Source: Novosphingobium sp. SG751A (GTDB taxonomy: Bacteria > Pseudomonadota > Alphaproteobacteria > Sphingomonadales > Sphingomonadaceae). From it: 64,000 nucleotides of DNA. The position numbers were made by a program, and so were the translations under genes. The stretch is from contig NZ_JABGCB010000014.1 in the NCBI RefSeq assembly GCF_013149295.1, positions 62,001 through 126,000 on the forward strand, read 5' to 3'. Within the stretch, counting starts at the first letter, position 1; each line of letters begins with the position of its first letter. Shown one piece after another: positions 8,027 to 16,676 of this stretch. Below the pieces are notes generated by a model. The model was not told where the DNA came from and searched no databases. It was given only the letters and a program-made list of their open reading frames with translations.

Positions 8027-8040
8027 GGCCCGAGGGTAGG
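8015..8040 (+). repeat. Tandem 13-bp duplication at the flgN 3' end
   Basis: The 13-mer GCCCGAGGGTAGG occurs twice in direct tandem (8015-8027 and 8028-8040). The first copy contains the flgN stop codon. It looks like a slippage duplication with no evident function. Confidence 0.8.
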
Positions 8041-8124
8041 ACATGGCCCCCCACGGCCCGCGTTGGCGCGGCTGTGGCACAATAAAGCGCCGCTTTGCCC
8101 GATGGGCGCGGTTTTCGGCCCAAT

Positions 8125-8140
8125 TGGCACGGCTTTTGCA
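8125..8140 (+). promoter_or_regulatory. Sigma-54 promoter for transglycosylase-flhA-fliA
   Basis: TGGCACGGCTTTTGCA matches the sigma-54 consensus with correct spacing. It lies in the 166-bp gap between flgN and the transglycosylase gene. Transcription should start near 8152. The genes downstream are packed with 3-bp gaps or overlaps, so flhA and fliA are probably under this promoter too. Confidence 0.88.
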
Positions 8141-8192
8141 AAATCCACTCCCGAACCTTTTGCTTTGGGAGTTGGGCTTGAGCCAGCCAGAT

Positions 8193-9125
8193 ATGTCGCC
8201 TCCTTCGTGGGCGGCCAGCCTCGACAAGATCCAGTCAGCCCGCGGGGCGGCCAATGGCGCATCCGGCGGCAATGTCCGCGCGGCGATTGCCCGCGCGGCG
8301 GGGGCCACGGGGGTGGACTTCTCCTATCTGGCGGCGCAGGCGCGGCTGGAATCGGGGCTGAACCCTGCCGCCCGCAACGGCGCCTCCAGCGCCAGCGGCC
8401 TTTATCAGTTCACCAACAGCACATGGCTGCAAACGCTGCAAAAGCATGGCGACATGCTGGGGCTGGGCGATACGGGGGCGGCGATGACCGATCCGGCCCG
8501 GCGCATGGCGCTGCTGGGCCTGCGCGGCGATCCCCATGCCTCGGCGATGATGGCGGCCAGTCTGGCCAGCGACAATGCCGATGCGCTTTCCTCTGTGCTG
8601 GGCCGTGCGCCGGATGCCAGCGAATTGTATGTCGCGCATTTTCTGGGCGCGGATGGCGCGGCCAAATTCCTTTCGGCCCTGAGCACCAGCCCGGATCAGT
8701 CGGCAGCGGGCATCCTGCCCCGCGCGGCCGCGGCCAACCATTCGATCTTTTACGATGACGCCGGAAACCCGCGCAGCGTGGGCGCGGTCATGGGGCTGAT
8801 CCGGGGCCGAATGGAAGGCGCGCTGGCCGCAGAGGGCATTAGCGCGGATGCGATGATGGCCAGCGGGATGGCCTATGGCGGGATGGATAATGGCGGAATG
8901 GCATGGAGCGCAACGGTCGATCCCATGCCCGCGCCCACCGCTCAGTCGCAGACGGGCGGGCCTCTCTCGCGCGAATTCAATGCGATGCAGGCGGCCGCGC
9001 CCGCCGCATCCTCGCGCTCGATGGCCGATACGTTGCAATCGACCTTTGGGCTGGGCGGCGAAAATGGCGCTACGCCCGAATTCGTGCGCAACGCCTATGG
9101 GCGCCTGCGCGCGATGGGGATGTAA
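8193..9125 (+). CDS. SLT-type lytic transglycosylase of the flagellar locus
   Basis: This 310-aa protein has a lysozyme-like SLT domain near the N-terminus. The catalytic Glu is at about residue 53 in ARLESGLNPAA, followed by SSASGLYQFTNSTWLQTL. No signal peptide is visible, as expected if it is exported by the flagellar system. Many proteobacteria use the muramidase domain of FlgJ to open peptidoglycan for the rod, and this protein may fill that role. A TTG at 8178 with GGGAG upstream is an alternative start adding five residues. The gene ends 3 bp before flhA. Confidence 0.82.
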   Translation: MSPPSWAASLDKIQSARGAANGASGGNVRAAIARAAGATGVDFSYLAAQARLESGLNPAARNGASSASGLYQFTNSTWLQTLQKHGDMLGLGDTGAAMTDPARRMALLGLRGDPHASAMMAASLASDNADALSSVLGRAPDASELYVAHFLGADGAAKFLSALSTSPDQSAAGILPRAAAANHSIFYDDAGNPRSVGAVMGLIRGRMEGALAAEGISADAMMASGMAYGGMDNGGMAWSATVDPMPAPTAQSQTGGPLSREFNAMQAAAPAASSRSMADTLQSTFGLGGENGATPEFVRNAYGRLRAMGM

Positions 9126-9128
9126 GCG

Positions 9129-11264
9129 ATGGAAAAACTGCTGACCATCGCCAGCCCGCGCCAGCTGGCGCTGCCTTTTGGCATTTTGACCATCATCGTG
9201 CTGATGGTGGTGCCGATCCCGGCGTTTATGCTGGACGTGTTTTTCGTGTTCAACATCGCGCTGTCGGTGGCGGTGCTGATGGCATCGATGAATGCGGAAA
9301 AGCCGCTAGACTTCTCCTCCTTCCCCACCGTCCTGCTGTTTGCCACGCTGCTGCGTCTGGCGCTCAATGTGGCATCGACCCGCGTGGTGCTGGTCCATGG
9401 CCATGAAGGGCCCGAGGCGGCGGGCCATGTGATCGAGGCCTTTGGCGCCTTCCTGATCGGCGGCAATTTCGCGGTCGGCCTGTTCGTGTTCATGATTCTG
9501 ATGATCATCAACATGGTGGTCATCACCAAGGGGGCGGGGCGCGTTTCGGAAGTGTCGGCACGCTTCACGCTGGACGCGATGCCGGGCAAGCAGATGGCCA
9601 TCGACGCCGATCTGGCGGGCGGACTGATCACTGCCGACGATGCCCGCGCGCGCCGCCGCGAAATCACCACCGAGGCCGATTTCTATGGCTCGATGGATGG
9701 CGCCAGCAAATTCGTGAAGGGCGATGCGATTGCCGCCTTGCTGATCCTCGGCGTCAATATCATCGCCGGTTTCTGCCTTGGCATGATCACCCACGGCCTC
9801 TCGGCCAGCGATGCGGCGAGCCGCTATATCAGCCTTTCCATCGGCGACGCGCTGGTGGCGCAGGTGCCCGCGCTGCTGCTCTCCATCGCCGCCGCCGTGA
9901 TCGTCACCCGCGTCACCGACAGCCGCGATCTGGCAGGGCAGATCGGCGGACAATTTGCCGATTCGCGCACATGGTTGCCGGTGGCGGGCATTCTGGGGGC
10001 GATCGGTATGATCCCCGCCATGCCCCAGACGGTGTTCCTGCCCGCGGCGGGTCTGGCCTTCTTCCTCTGGAAAAAGCTGCGCGAGCGCGAGGCCAAGGGC
10101 AAGATTGCGCAGGCGGCCCCCGCGCCCGCCGTCAAGGCCGACCCCACGCGCATCGAACTGGAGGACGTGTCCGACCACACGCTTGTCACCATCGAGCTGG
10201 GCTACGGCCTTGTGCAGTTGGTTGACGAAAGGCGTGGGTCACCTCTGGTCAGCCGGGTAACGGGCGTGCGCAAGCAATTGTCGCAGAGCTTCGGCTTCAT
10301 CGTGCCGCAATTCCGGGTGCGCGACTCGCTGGACATTTCGCCCAATGATTACCGCATCCTGCTGGGCGGCGTGCCGTTGGGCGGGGCGACGCTGCGGCCG
10401 GAAAAGGTGATGGCGATTGATGCCAGCGAGGCCAATCCCCACGCCCGCCTTCAGGGCGAACAGACCACCGATCCTACCTTCGGCTGTCCGGCATGGTGGA
10501 TCGATCCGGCCAGCCGCGATCTGGCGATTGCCGAGGGTTTCCTGACGGTGGACGCCTCAACGATCATCGCCACGCAATTGAACCAGCTTTTGTCCGAACG
10601 CGCGCATCTGCTGATGGGGCCGGACGAGGTGAAAACCCTGCTGGAGGCGATCAAGACGCGCGCGGCGGGGCTGGTTGAAACGGTCTATCCCTCGCCGCTC
10701 GGTCTTGCCGCCGTGACGCGCCTGCTGCGTAATCTGCTGGAGGATGGCATTTCGGTGTCCCATCCGCTGCCGATTCTTTCCTCGATCTCGCAGGCGGTGC
10801 AGCAGACGCAGGACCATGACCGCATCGTCGATCTGGTGCGGGCCGATCTGGGCGGGTTGATCGTCGGGCGCATCTGTTCGCCGCGCGAACGCCTGCCGGT
10901 GGTCACGCTGGACGCCGGGCTGGAGGCGATGATCGCGGGCGGCCTTGTCGATCCGATCAGCGGCCAGCCCGTCATCGAGCCCGATCTTGCGCGCAACATT
11001 GGCGAGCAGGCCAGCGCCATCGTGGCCGAGCGCGGCACCGGGGCGACCATTGCCCTGATCGTCCAGCCGCGTTTGCGCCGCCCGCTGGCCGCGCTGCTGC
11101 GGCTGCGCGCCCCCGGATGCGTGGTGATGTCGATTGCCGAATTGCCCGAAACCCAGCCTGTCGAGGTGATCGCGGTGATCGGCGGAGCCGCCCCGCAAAC
11201 GCTGGGCCTGCCATCGCCCGACTATGACCCTTCCAGCCAGACCTCTGAAAGTATGGCCGCATGA
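9129..11264 (+). CDS. flhA: Flagellar type III export gate protein FlhA
   Basis: FlhA is the large inner-membrane export gate subunit (711 aa). The membrane half has VVPIPAFMLDVFFVFNIALS, PTVLLFATLLRLALNVASTR and the FHIPEP-family motif around RFTLDAMPGKQMAIDADLAG. The cytoplasmic half contains YGLVQLVDE and FIVPQFRVRDSLDISPNDYR. The next gene, fliA, starts within its last codons. Confidence 0.97.
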   Translation: MEKLLTIASPRQLALPFGILTIIVLMVVPIPAFMLDVFFVFNIALSVAVLMASMNAEKPLDFSSFPTVLLFATLLRLALNVASTRVVLVHGHEGPEAAGHVIEAFGAFLIGGNFAVGLFVFMILMIINMVVITKGAGRVSEVSARFTLDAMPGKQMAIDADLAGGLITADDARARRREITTEADFYGSMDGASKFVKGDAIAALLILGVNIIAGFCLGMITHGLSASDAASRYISLSIGDALVAQVPALLLSIAAAVIVTRVTDSRDLAGQIGGQFADSRTWLPVAGILGAIGMIPAMPQTVFLPAAGLAFFLWKKLREREAKGKIAQAAPAPAVKADPTRIELEDVSDHTLVTIELGYGLVQLVDERRGSPLVSRVTGVRKQLSQSFGFIVPQFRVRDSLDISPNDYRILLGGVPLGGATLRPEKVMAIDASEANPHARLQGEQTTDPTFGCPAWWIDPASRDLAIAEGFLTVDASTIIATQLNQLLSERAHLLMGPDEVKTLLEAIKTRAAGLVETVYPSPLGLAAVTRLLRNLLEDGISVSHPLPILSSISQAVQQTQDHDRIVDLVRADLGGLIVGRICSPRERLPVVTLDAGLEAMIAGGLVDPISGQPVIEPDLARNIGEQASAIVAERGTGATIALIVQPRLRRPLAALLRLRAPGCVVMSIAELPETQPVEVIAVIGGAAPQTLGLPSPDYDPSSQTSESMAA

Positions 11265-12034
11265 AACATGATCCTCAGTCTTTTGCGAAATCACGGCCCG
11301 CCGGTGAGGCAGTGCGCGCCTATGGCGGCGCGGCGCGGGCCTATGGCGGCGATATTGCCGACCGGGTTCGCCGCTTTATGCCGATGGTGCGCCGCCTTGC
11401 CTGGCACCTCCAATCCTCGGGCCGCGACGGCATAGAGGTCGAGGACCTGATGCAGGCGGGCCTTGTCGCCCTGACCGAATGCGCCCAGCGCCATCAGGGG
11501 CCGACCGAGGACGGCTTTGCCGCCTATGCCAAGATGCGGGTGAGGGGGGCGATGGTCGATCTGATCCGCCGCCATGTGCCTTTGTCGCGCGGGGCGGTCG
11601 AACGGCGGCGGCTGATGCGGGAAAAGACGCAGGAATTGACCGGGAAACTGGGGCGCGAACCCTATGATGTGGAATTGTCCGGCGCGCTGGGCATCACGCT
11701 GGGCGAGCTGGAAGCCTTGCGCAATTCTTCCGAGCCGCTGCGCTTCGAGGCCATCGACGACGCCTATTCCGACAGCAATATGGCCTTTGCCGACGATGCG
11801 CCAGACAGTCTGGCTCTCTTGGCCGACGAGGAATTGCGCCAGAGCGTGGCGGGCGCCATCGCCGAGCTGCCCGAACGATTGCAATTGGTGATCCAGCTCT
11901 ACTTCGTCGAGGAACTCAACCTTGCCGAAATTGCCGAGGTCCTGTCCGTGTCTATCCCCCGCGTACATCAGCTAAAAGCGCAAGCTATCGAGAAATTGCG
12001 CCATGCGTTGCAGGATATGGCGGATATTTTGTAG
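11261..12034 (+). CDS. fliA: Flagellar sigma factor FliA (sigma-28)
   Basis: FliA directs transcription of late flagellar genes. The 257-aa protein has region 2 (VEDLMQAGLVALTECAQR, then YAKMRVRGAMVDLIRR) and region 3 (TQELTGKLGREPYDVELSGA). Region 4 reads LPERLQLVIQLYFVEELNLA. The start overlaps the flhA stop by 4 bp. The antagonist FlgM is encoded upstream in the same locus. Confidence 0.95.
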   Translation: MKHDPQSFAKSRPAGEAVRAYGGAARAYGGDIADRVRRFMPMVRRLAWHLQSSGRDGIEVEDLMQAGLVALTECAQRHQGPTEDGFAAYAKMRVRGAMVDLIRRHVPLSRGAVERRRLMREKTQELTGKLGREPYDVELSGALGITLGELEALRNSSEPLRFEAIDDAYSDSNMAFADDAPDSLALLADEELRQSVAGAIAELPERLQLVIQLYFVEELNLAEIAEVLSVSIPRVHQLKAQAIEKLRHALQDMADIL

Positions 12035-12047
12035 GTTTTTTCGGGGG

Positions 12048-12095
12048 GTAAATGGCGCCTCCGGCGGGCAAAGGGCCGCCGGAGGCGCCATTTAC
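12048..12095. repeat. Short palindromic member of the intergenic repeat family
   Basis: Bases 12048-12067 and 12076-12095 form a perfect 20-bp stem around the 8-nt loop GCAAAGGG. The stretch GCCTCCGGCGGGCAAAGGG is identical to the start of the arm at 47769 and close to those at 23683 and 36238. It lies 14 bp after the fliA stop. It could terminate transcription in either direction, but no long T tract follows. Confidence 0.85.
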
Positions 12096-12188
12096 ACTTT
12101 ACAGAAACTCTAAAATAAAACGCCCCGCGCCATACTCCACCAAAGTGCAGCATTGCCGGGAGGGGCCAAGGCTGTTAGATACGCATAC

Positions 12189-12887
12189 ATGTCTTCATGC
12201 GATCAATGCGTTGTCCGTAACCGGGCGATCTGTTCGGCCCTGGATAAGGATGAACTCTCCTCGCTCAACGGGATTGGGCGGCGGCGCAGCCTTGTCGCCG
12301 GCGAATCACTGATCTGGGAGGGTGAGGATTCTGTTCTGGTCGCCAATGTGATCGAGGGCGTGCTCAAGCTTTCGACCGGCACCGAGGATGGGCGCGAGCA
12401 GATTGTTGGCGTGGTTTACCCCAGCGATTTCATCGGCCGCCCCTTTGGCGGCACGACCAACCATGGCGTGACGGCGCTGACCGATGCGCGGGTCTGCGTG
12501 TTTTCGCGGGGCGATTTCGACAATTTCGCGCGTGAGCATCCCGGCCTTGAGCATAAGCTGCTGCAACGCACGCTTACCGAGCTGGACCGCACGCGGCGCT
12601 GGATGCTGCTGCTGGGCCGCAAGTCGGCCAGCGAGAAGGTGGCGAGTTTTCTGCTCGAATTGTCGGATCGTCTGGCCCCGGCCACGTGCGAACCGGGCGA
12701 TGAGAGCAAGGCGAACCGATTTGTCCTGCCTTTCAGCCGTCAGCAGATTGCCGACGTGCTAGGTTTGACCATTGAGACGGTCAGCCGCCAGTTCACCCGT
12801 TTGCGCGGCGAGGGGATTATCGATCTGCCTTCGCGCCGCGAGGTCATCATCACCGATCGGTTTGCGCTGACCGCCGAAGCGGGCTGA
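12189..12887 (+). CDS. fnrL: Crp/Fnr-family oxygen regulator FnrL
   Basis: This 232-aa regulator probably senses oxygen by a 4Fe-4S cluster and activates microaerobic genes. The N-terminal cysteines are Cys4, Cys7 and Cys15 (CDQCVVRNRAIC), with a distal Cys103 in ARVCVFSRGDF. A cyclic-nucleotide-binding-like domain follows. The helix-turn-helix has QQIADVLGLTIETVSRQFTR, whose E-x-x-S-R residues read TTGAT half sites. The ATG at 12189 places the cysteine cluster at the N-terminus as in FNR/FixK relatives. FNR boxes stand before several neighbouring genes. Confidence 0.92.
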   Translation: MSSCDQCVVRNRAICSALDKDELSSLNGIGRRRSLVAGESLIWEGEDSVLVANVIEGVLKLSTGTEDGREQIVGVVYPSDFIGRPFGGTTNHGVTALTDARVCVFSRGDFDNFAREHPGLEHKLLQRTLTELDRTRRWMLLLGRKSASEKVASFLLELSDRLAPATCEPGDESKANRFVLPFSRQQIADVLGLTIETVSRQFTRLRGEGIIDLPSRREVIITDRFALTAEAG

Positions 12888-12910
12888 TCGGGTTTTCATC
12901 CGTCAGATTT

Positions 12911-13020
12911 GACGGGTGAAACATGCCTTCCCACATTTCACCCGTCCGGCCGCCTGTTGGGCAGACCTGTCTGTCTGCCCGCCGATTTGCGCCTGACCAG
13001 AGCCAGAAGATCAGGCGCAA
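12911..13020. terminator. Three perfect hairpins between fnrL and ompW
   Basis: The convergent gap of 164 bp holds three perfect stems. They are 11 bp (GACGGGTGAAA at 12911 with 12936-12946), 8 bp (GGGCAGAC at 12959 with 12973-12980) and 10 bp (TTGCGCCTGA at 12987 with 13011-13020). They probably act as bidirectional terminators for fnrL and ompW. None has a strong T tract. Confidence 0.55.
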
Positions 13021-13051
13021 GGACCACGGCGGGCAGAGCAGCCGTTAAGCC

Positions 13052-13753
13052 TTAGAAGCGATAGGACACGCCTGCGCTCAGCACCCAGGGGTCGAGCTTG
13101 TGGCGGGTCACCAGCGCCTGGGTCGAACCGGCATAGACGGTGGCATTGGTGCCGACCCAATATTTCTTGGCGTCGAACGACAGGCCATAGCCCTTGCCCA
13201 GCGCGATATCGATGCCGCCCTGAAGCGCCACGCCGAATTCGCTGCTCAGCTTGGTGCGGGTGACGGCGGGCAGCGCGGCTTTGAGCGCGGCGCTGGGTTC
13301 GTCGGCCAGCACGATGAAGAGGGCGGGACCGGCGCCGATATAGGGCTTGATGCCATGACCCAGCGGCAGGTGATACTTGGCGGTCAGCGTGGCCGGAACG
13401 ATGTGGATCTTGCTGATCAGTTCGGTGCCCTTAAGCGCGCCTGCCGAGGCCGACACATGGTGCGCCGTCACGCCCGCAATGGTTTCCACCGAGATGTTGG
13501 GCGTGAAGAAATATTCGATCGCCACGGTCGGGGTTACGTTGTCGCTGGCCACGGTGTTGCCAACGGCGGCAGGCACGAGGCTCAGAACGTCGGTCTTGAC
13601 CTGCTTCACCCCGCCATCCGGCAGCACAGCGGTTGCCAGCACCTTGAACTGGATCTTGCCATCTGCGTTGCCCTCGGCATGGGCGGCGCCCGCCATCGTG
13701 GCGGCGGCGGCAAGAGCGGTCAGGGCGGCCGCAGCCTTGGTGAAATTACGCAT
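13052..13753 (-). CDS. ompW: OmpW-family outer membrane protein
   Basis: OmpW proteins are small eight-stranded outer membrane barrels for hydrophobic or unknown substrates. The 233-aa product has a signal peptide ending MAGAAHA and typical strands. Motifs include VTPTVAIEYFFTPNISVETI, KYHLPLGHGIKPYIGAGPA, and a C-terminal LSAGVSYRF ending in the barrel Phe. It is convergent with fnrL. Two FNR-like sites lie about 100-120 bp upstream, in line with oxygen control of ompW in other bacteria. Confidence 0.92.
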   Translation of the reverse strand: MRNFTKAAAALTALAAAATMAGAAHAEGNADGKIQFKVLATAVLPDGGVKQVKTDVLSLVPAAVGNTVASDNVTPTVAIEYFFTPNISVETIAGVTAHHVSASAGALKGTELISKIHIVPATLTAKYHLPLGHGIKPYIGAGPALFIVLADEPSAALKAALPAVTRTKLSSEFGVALQGGIDIALGKGYGLSFDAKKYWVGTNATVYAGSTQALVTRHKLDPWVLSAGVSYRF

Positions 13754-13844
13754 AGTCCCTCATCTTTCGCCGCCGAGCCCGCCCTGTGCGAGCCGTTCTT
13801 GTGCGGCGTTGATGCGTCTTTGGGCCTTTACTTGGCGCCGGGCA

Positions 13845-13880
13845 TTGATCGCGGACAAGGGCGGAATTGATCCTGCGCAA
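13845..13880 (-). promoter_or_regulatory. Tandem FNR-like sites upstream of ompW
   Basis: TTGATCGCGGACAA (13845-13858) and TTGATCCTGCGCAA (13867-13880) each have one perfect TTGAT half and a degenerate second half. Their centres are 22 bp apart, about two helical turns. They lie roughly 98 and 120 bp before the ompW ATG. Binding by FnrL is inference. Confidence 0.45.
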
Positions 13881-14167
13881 TTCATGCCGCAACTGCGGCA
13901 AATCGGGCCTCTACAGAGCCCTATATTAATAAGCAGGAATTTTTATGCTGCACCAATTCTGTCGGCGGCCACACCGGTTGGGAGCATGGCCGGCGGCGAA
14001 TCGGCAAAATTCCATCAACTTGCGCTCAAGGGGGGCAAAGAGCGGCCGCCGGGCGGATAGGCGCCCTATCGCAGATGCACAATTGGACCAATTAACTATC
14101 TGCGCTGCTTCATAAATTTTCCGTTTTAGGATATTCTGAAAATGAATTCTCGCCGGCGCCCGCGCTT

Positions 14168-14181
14168 TTGACGGGAATCAA
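14168..14181 (+). promoter_or_regulatory. FNR/FixK box upstream of ccoN
   Basis: TTGACGGGAATCAA fits the FNR/FixK consensus TTGAY-N4-RTCAA. Its centre is about 67 bp before the ccoN ATG. If FnrL activates from -41.5, transcription would start near 14216, 26 nt before ccoN. The regulator gene fnrL is 1.3 kb away. Confidence 0.85.
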
Positions 14182-14241
14182 TGTGATCCGGTCCGGCCCC
14201 GCTCATAGGCGAGGCTTCCACAAACCTGAGAGGGAAGGCTC

Positions 14242-15900
14242 ATGGTTACCCTAGTCTCGCGAGCAGGCATCTGGCTGGTGCTTCTGCTTCTATCTATCAT
14301 GGCCAGCGTGGCCGCGCATGACACCGCCTTTGCCATCCAGGCAGCGACGGTGGCTGTCGCCTGCCTTGTCGGTCTGATCTTCGCCATTCGTTCGCCCGAC
14401 TATCAACGGGTGAGCCGTGGGCTGGCCGCCCCCACCGGGGACGCATCGAAATATGACGACGATGTGATCCGCTGGGGCGTGATCGCCACGGTTTTCTGGG
14501 GCGTTGCCGGTTTTCTGGTCGGCGTCGTCATCGCTTTTCAGCTGGCCTATCCGCAGATCAACCTTGAGCCCTGGTTCAATTTTGGCCGCATGCGCCCGCT
14601 GCATACTTCTGCGGTCATCTTCGCTTTTGGAGGCAACGCGCTGATCGCCACGTCGTTCTACGTCGTGCAGCGCACTTGCCGGGCGAGGCTGGCCTTCCCC
14701 GGCCTCGCCCGTTTCGTGTTCTGGGGTTATCAGCTTTTCATCGTGCTGGCGGCCACCGGATACCTGCTGGGCGTGACGCAGGGCAAGGAATACGCCGAGC
14801 CTGAATGGTACGTCGACCTTTGGCTGACGGTGGTCTGGGTGTCTTATCTGGTCGTCTATGGCGGCACGATCATCAAGCGGTCCGAACCGCATATCTATGT
14901 CGCCAACTGGTTCTATCTCTCCTTCATCATCACCGTGGCAATGCTGCATCTGGTCAACAACCTGACCATCCCCGTCAGCTTCCTTGGCAGCCAGTCGATC
15001 AGCTGGTTCGCGGGGGTTCAGGGCGCGCTGGTCCAATGGTGGTATGGCCATAATGCGGTGGGCTTCTTCCTGACCGCGGGCTTCCTTGGCATGATGTATT
15101 ACTTCGTGCCGAAACAGGCCCAGCGTCCGGTCTATTCCTATCGCCTCTCGATCATCCACTTCTGGGCGCTGATCTTCCTTTATATCTGGGCCGGTCCCCA
15201 CCACCTGCACTATACTGCGCTGCCCGACTGGGCGCAGACGCTGGGCATGGTGTTCTCTGTGATGCTGTGGATGCCGTCCTGGGGCGGGATGATCAACGGC
15301 CTGATGACGCTGAACGGCGCATGGGACAAGCTGCGTACCGATCCGGTCCTGCGCATGTTCGTGATGAGCCTTGCCTTCTACGGCATGTCCACGTTCGAAG
15401 GCCCGATGATGTCGGTCAAGAGCGTCAACTCGCTGTCGCACTACACCAACTGGACCATCGGCCATGTTCATTCGGGCGCGCTGGGCTGGAACGGCATGGT
15501 GACCTTTGGCGCCATCTATTACCTGACGCCGCGCCTGTGGAACCGCACGCAGCTCTATTCGCTGCGCATGGTCAACTGGCACTTCTGGACCGCCACGATC
15601 GGTATCGTGTTCTATGCCGCCTCGATGTGGGTGGCCGGGATCACGCAGGGTCTGATGTGGCGTGAATATGGCGCCGACGGCTATCTGCTCAACAGCTTTG
15701 CCGACGTGTTGCCCGCTATTCATCCGATGTATGTGCTGCGTGGCCTTGGCGGCGTGCTCTATCTGTCGGGGGCCTTCTTCATGGTGGTCAACGTCTGGAA
15801 GACCATCGCGGGCAGCCCGCTGCGCGCCGAAGCGCCGCTGTACAATATCGAACAGAACAAGGCGAACGACGTGCCTCTCGTCGCTCAGCCTGCCGAATAA
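14242..15900 (+). CDS. ccoN: cbb3-type cytochrome c oxidase subunit I CcoN
   Basis: CcoN is the catalytic subunit of the high-affinity cbb3 oxidase (552 aa). It carries the haem and CuB ligands in motifs such as RPLHTSAVIFAFGGNAL, WWYGHNAVGFFLTAGFLGMM, AGPHHLHYTALPDW and WTIGHVHSGALGWNG. It has about twelve membrane segments. GGGAAGG precedes the ATG. It starts the ccoNOQP-GHIS operon behind an FNR box, which fits use at low oxygen. Confidence 0.98.
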   Translation: MVTLVSRAGIWLVLLLLSIMASVAAHDTAFAIQAATVAVACLVGLIFAIRSPDYQRVSRGLAAPTGDASKYDDDVIRWGVIATVFWGVAGFLVGVVIAFQLAYPQINLEPWFNFGRMRPLHTSAVIFAFGGNALIATSFYVVQRTCRARLAFPGLARFVFWGYQLFIVLAATGYLLGVTQGKEYAEPEWYVDLWLTVVWVSYLVVYGGTIIKRSEPHIYVANWFYLSFIITVAMLHLVNNLTIPVSFLGSQSISWFAGVQGALVQWWYGHNAVGFFLTAGFLGMMYYFVPKQAQRPVYSYRLSIIHFWALIFLYIWAGPHHLHYTALPDWAQTLGMVFSVMLWMPSWGGMINGLMTLNGAWDKLRTDPVLRMFVMSLAFYGMSTFEGPMMSVKSVNSLSHYTNWTIGHVHSGALGWNGMVTFGAIYYLTPRLWNRTQLYSLRMVNWHFWTATIGIVFYAASMWVAGITQGLMWREYGADGYLLNSFADVLPAIHPMYVLRGLGGVLYLSGAFFMVVNVWKTIAGSPLRAEAPLYNIEQNKANDVPLVAQPAE

Positions 15901-15914
15901 GGGGGGGACCGATC

Positions 15915-16676
15915 ATGGCTACCCAAGACAAGCAACCGTTTCACTGGCACGGCGCCATTGAAAAGAACATCACGTTGCTCGGTGTCCTCTCGCTGCTGGT
16001 GGTTCTGGTGGGCGGTATCGTGGAAATCGCGCCGCTGTTCTGGATCGACAACACCATCGAGAAGGTGAAGGGGGTTCGCCCCTACACCCCGCTCGAACAG
16101 GCCGGGCGCGACATTTATGTCCGCGAGGGCTGCTATCTGTGCCACAGCCAGATGATCCGTCCGTTCCGCGACGAGACCGAACGCTATGGCCATTACAGCC
16201 TTGCCGCCGAATCGATGTATGATCACCCGTTCCAGTGGGGGTCCGAACGTACCGGCCCCGATCTGGCCCGCGTGGGCGGCAAATATTCGGACGCATGGCA
16301 TGTGCAGCATCTGACCGCGCCGCGCAGCGTTGTGCCTGAATCGATCATGCCCAACTATGCGTTCCTGGCCAAGAACGAGCTGACCAAGCCCGACATCGCC
16401 GCCGAGGTAAAGTCGCTCGCCATCACCGGCGTGCCCTATACCAAGGACGATATTGCCAAGGCTAAGGAAGACCTGTTCAATCAGGCCAACCCCGATGCCG
16501 ACAACACCGACCTGATCAAGCGCTATCCCAAGGCGCAGGCGCGCGATTTTGACGGCAATCCGAAGAAGCTGACCGAAATGGACGCGCTGATCGCCTATCT
16601 TCAGGTGCTGGGCACCTTTGTGGATACCGAAAGCGCGGCGGCTCAGGAAGCTCTGGCCAAGGAGAAGGGGCGGTGA
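15915..16676 (+). CDS. ccoO: cbb3 oxidase subunit II CcoO
   Basis: CcoO is the membrane-anchored monohaem cytochrome c of the cbb3 oxidase (253 aa). An N-terminal membrane anchor (NITLLGVLSLLVVLVGGIVE) is followed by the haem-binding CYLCH near residue 73, in REGCYLCHSQMIRPFRDE. The axial Met is probably in SIMPNYAFL. It lies 14 bp after ccoN and its stop overlaps the GTG of ccoQ. Confidence 0.98.
   Translation: MATQDKQPFHWHGAIEKNITLLGVLSLLVVLVGGIVEIAPLFWIDNTIEKVKGVRPYTPLEQAGRDIYVREGCYLCHSQMIRPFRDETERYGHYSLAAESMYDHPFQWGSERTGPDLARVGGKYSDAWHVQHLTAPRSVVPESIMPNYAFLAKNELTKPDIAAEVKSLAITGVPYTKDDIAKAKEDLFNQANPDADNTDLIKRYPKAQARDFDGNPKKLTEMDALIAYLQVLGTFVDTESAAAQEALAKEKGR

Larger units (their letters stand above)
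13754..14241. other. 488-bp divergent regulatory gap between ompW and ccoN
   Basis: No gene is supported here. The region is less GC-rich than its surroundings between about 13920 and 14150. It contains two FNR-like sites on the ompW side and one good FNR box on the ccoN side. It probably holds divergent, oxygen-controlled promoters. Confidence 0.7.
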
